Assembly (NCBI GenBank): GCA_910583795.1
Contig: CAJTZQ010000076.1
Span: 1 to 16,820, forward strand
Direction: 5' to 3'
Source of the DNA: an uncultured Muribaculaceae bacterium
GTDB lineage: Bacteria > Bacteroidota > Bacteroidia > Bacteroidales > Muribaculaceae
Length of the DNA: 16,820 nucleotides
The translations under genes and the position numbers were made by a program. Positions 15,596-16,820 of the stretch are shown here, piece after piece; position 1 is the first letter of the stretch; each line of letters begins with the position of its first letter. The notes below the pieces were generated by a model. The model was given only the letters and a program-made list of their open reading frames with translations. It had not been told where the DNA came from and did no database searches.

Positions 15596-16345
15596 ATGAT
15601 TATGGAAAAGGATTATTTTTCAAATAGGGTAACAGTGAGGGATTTCAATGGTCAACATATTCCGGATGAAATGCTCACCAATATTGTAGAAAAGGCGATG
15701 AGGGCTCCTACATGTGGAAACATGCAGCTTTATTCCGTAGTCGTCACCCGAGACCCCTTAATGAAAACTAAACTTGCAGCGCAACATTTCAATCAGCCGG
15801 CATCCACCGGTTGCGATGTAATGCTGACAATCTGTGCAGACTTCAACAGGTTTTCAAGATGGTGTGAATTGTCGGAGGCAAAACCCGGATATGATAATTT
15901 TCATTCCTTTATCACAGCTTTGACCGATGCTGTTATATTTTCGCAGCAGATAGTCACTATTGCAGAAATGGAAGGTCTCGGAACATGTTATCTCGGAACA
16001 GTGAATTATAATGCAAATGAGATTTCTAATTTGCTCGAACTCCCGACACTTGTCGTGCCTGTTGCATGCCTTGCCCTTGGGTATCCCAAAGGGGATAACA
16101 AACAAGTGGAGCGTCTTCCTGTCAAGGCAGTTATGCATAATGAAAAATATCGAAAGGATACCGCCCAAGAAATTTTAGATCTTTTTAAAGATAAGGAAGA
16201 ATACCCTGACAACGAAATCTACGTAAAAGAAAACAACAAGCCGTCATTGGCAAGTGTATTTACCGACATCCGTTACCCTAAAGAGATGAACGAAACAGTC
16301 TCTAAATCTTTTTCAGAATTGTTAAAAGCAAAAAAATTCCTTTAG
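15596..16345 (+). CDS. Nitroreductase family protein (NfsA-like)
   Basis: A 249-residue FMN-dependent oxidoreductase of the nitroreductase superfamily, probably reducing nitro compounds, quinones or flavins with NAD(P)H. The true substrate is unknown. Family features are the N-terminal FMN phosphate-binding Arg in VTVRDF (about residue 15), APTCGNMQLYSVVV (about 37-50), the central helix with FSQQIVTIAEMEGLGTCYLG (about 115-134), and ALGYPKGD (about 160-167). The C-terminal 70 residues are charged and extend over the partner subunit in NfsA-type homodimers. The start at 15596 (MIMEKDYF) is used; the in-frame ATG at 15602 is equally possible. It is cytoplasmic and divergent from nrdJ. No terminator follows, and the truncated AraC gene begins 67 bases later. 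Confidence 0.88.
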   Translation: MIMEKDYFSNRVTVRDFNGQHIPDEMLTNIVEKAMRAPTCGNMQLYSVVVTRDPLMKTKLAAQHFNQPASTGCDVMLTICADFNRFSRWCELSEAKPGYDNFHSFITALTDAVIFSQQIVTIAEMEGLGTCYLGTVNYNANEISNLLELPTLVVPVACLALGYPKGDNKQVERLPVKAVMHNEKYRKDTAQEILDLFKDKEEYPDNEIYVKENNKPSLASVFTDIRYPKEMNETVSKSFSELLKAKKFL

Positions 16346-16412
16346 GCACTCATCTATACGCTTTCTAATATCACAAGCTTCAGAATAGTGCGTTTCCGTA
16401 ACATAAATACGT

Positions 16413-16784
16413 ATGGACAGAGGACTAAAATATGATATGGAACTTCCGGAAAAAGTCTCAAATATTCTTGAGACTGATTTCTGGGTGCTGGAAAGATTCA
16501 ACATAGGGATGCTTCCGGTGCTTGCTGATCCTATTAAATTCACGTCGAATGTGTCTATATTCTTAAAAAAAGGGACCTGTAAAGCCGACTTAGATCTAAT
16601 TTCACATGATATATCCGCACCATGTTTCATAAATATCCGACGTTCTCAAATTCTTCAGCTAAATTATGTCAGCGATGATTTCGAATGTTCTTTTGTGGTG
16701 ATGTCAAAAAGATTTTGCGACAACCTTTTTTTATTGTTGCAAGATTGTAAATATTATCAGATAGCAATAACAATAGTTCGTTAA
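16413..16784 (+). CDS. Truncated AraC-family regulator, sensor domain only
   Basis: A 123-residue protein that resembles the N-terminal cupin-like sensing domain of Bacteroidetes AraC-type transcription regulators. Recognisable segments are NVSIFLKKGTCKADLDLISH, then DISAPCFINI, RRSQILQLNYVSDDFECSFVVMSKRF and LFLLLQDCKYYQ. Full-length family members continue to about 170 residues of sensor and then a roughly 100-residue double helix-turn-helix, to near 290 residues. Here a TAA follows Ile-Val-Arg, and none of the three frames over the remaining 36 bases resembles the expected continuation. It is therefore either a decayed gene or a sensor-only protein. The start is weakly supported: no promoter was seen in the 67-base gap, and Met at 16437 is an alternative. 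It may be co-transcribed with the nitroreductase. Confidence 0.6.
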   Translation: MDRGLKYDMELPEKVSNILETDFWVLERFNIGMLPVLADPIKFTSNVSIFLKKGTCKADLDLISHDISAPCFINIRRSQILQLNYVSDDFECSFVVMSKRFCDNLFLLLQDCKYYQIAITIVR

Positions 16785-16820
16785 AAAAATAATTCATAGG
16801 CTAAGCGGCATCTACCGCCA

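Noticed and set aside
16322..16630. Open frame on the minus strand covering the gap between the nitroreductase and the AraC fragment, with a protein-like C-terminal stretch around YVTETHYSEACDIRKRIDE.
   Set aside because: It overlaps both plus-strand genes, its upstream part is the complement of the recognisable AraC sensor domain, and no family was recognised. Most likely a chance frame.
16783..16789. Seven-A run at the AraC stop codon as a phase-variation switch.
   Set aside because: The TAA stop is formed by the T before the run and its first two A, so gain or loss of A leaves the stop in place.
16791..16820. Possible mobile-element end or terminator stem (GCGG / CCGC around CATCTA) at the right edge.
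   Set aside because: Only four base pairs are visible and the window ends there; no matching repeat was seen elsewhere.

Overview
The window looks like core chromosome of a Bacteroidales gut-type bacterium, probably close to Muribaculaceae or Bacteroides. The family and genus are inference. The support is as follows. Protein families such as the DUF3943 outer-membrane protein, the DPP5-like S9 lipoprotein peptidase, the DPE2-type amylomaltase and the B12-dependent ribonucleotide reductase are typical of this order. Start codons lack Shine-Dalgarno sequences and sit in A-rich leaders. Several upstream regions carry the Bacteroidetes promoter pattern TTTG-N20/21-TAnnTTTG. No tRNA, rRNA, CRISPR array or complete mobile element was seen, and no gap between genes exceeds 270 bases.

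Left part, all on the minus strand (1-7746): a three-gene operon runs leftward from the 268-base uvrB/tpiA divergent gap. It is uvrB (excision repair), ygiQ (radical SAM, overlapping uvrB by 4 nt) and a lipoprotein S9 dipeptidyl-peptidase. It is closed by a strong hairpin terminator at 1374-1424. A separately promoted gene for a DUF3943 outer-membrane-type protein follows (23-1246).

Middle, plus strand (7873-9935): tpiA has a clear promoter and an 18-bp perfect palindrome in its leader. It is followed by a terminator hairpin, then a periplasmic SPOR-domain protein and folE (GTP cyclohydrolase I), which overlap by 4 nt. The SPOR-folE pair has almost no room for its own promoter, so it probably depends on read-through from tpiA. 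A perfect 52-bp palindrome separates folE from the convergent malQ.

Right part (10035-16820): malQ (4-alpha-glucanotransferase with two N-terminal starch-binding domains) and nrdJ (adenosylcobalamin-dependent ribonucleotide reductase) are both on the minus strand. nrdJ is divergent from an NfsA-like nitroreductase, and the two predicted promoters occupy the same roughly 37 bp in opposite orientations. The last gene is a truncated AraC-family regulator: its ligand-sensing N-terminal domain is recognisable, but the reading frame stops before any helix-turn-helix domain.

Most of the content is housekeeping: DNA repair, deoxynucleotide synthesis, glycolysis, folate/pterin synthesis, glycogen/maltodextrin use and peptide breakdown. 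No convincing new multi-gene system was found. The most unusual signals are the interlocked nrdJ/nitroreductase promoters, the tpiA leader palindrome, the very long perfect terminator palindromes and the truncated AraC regulator.
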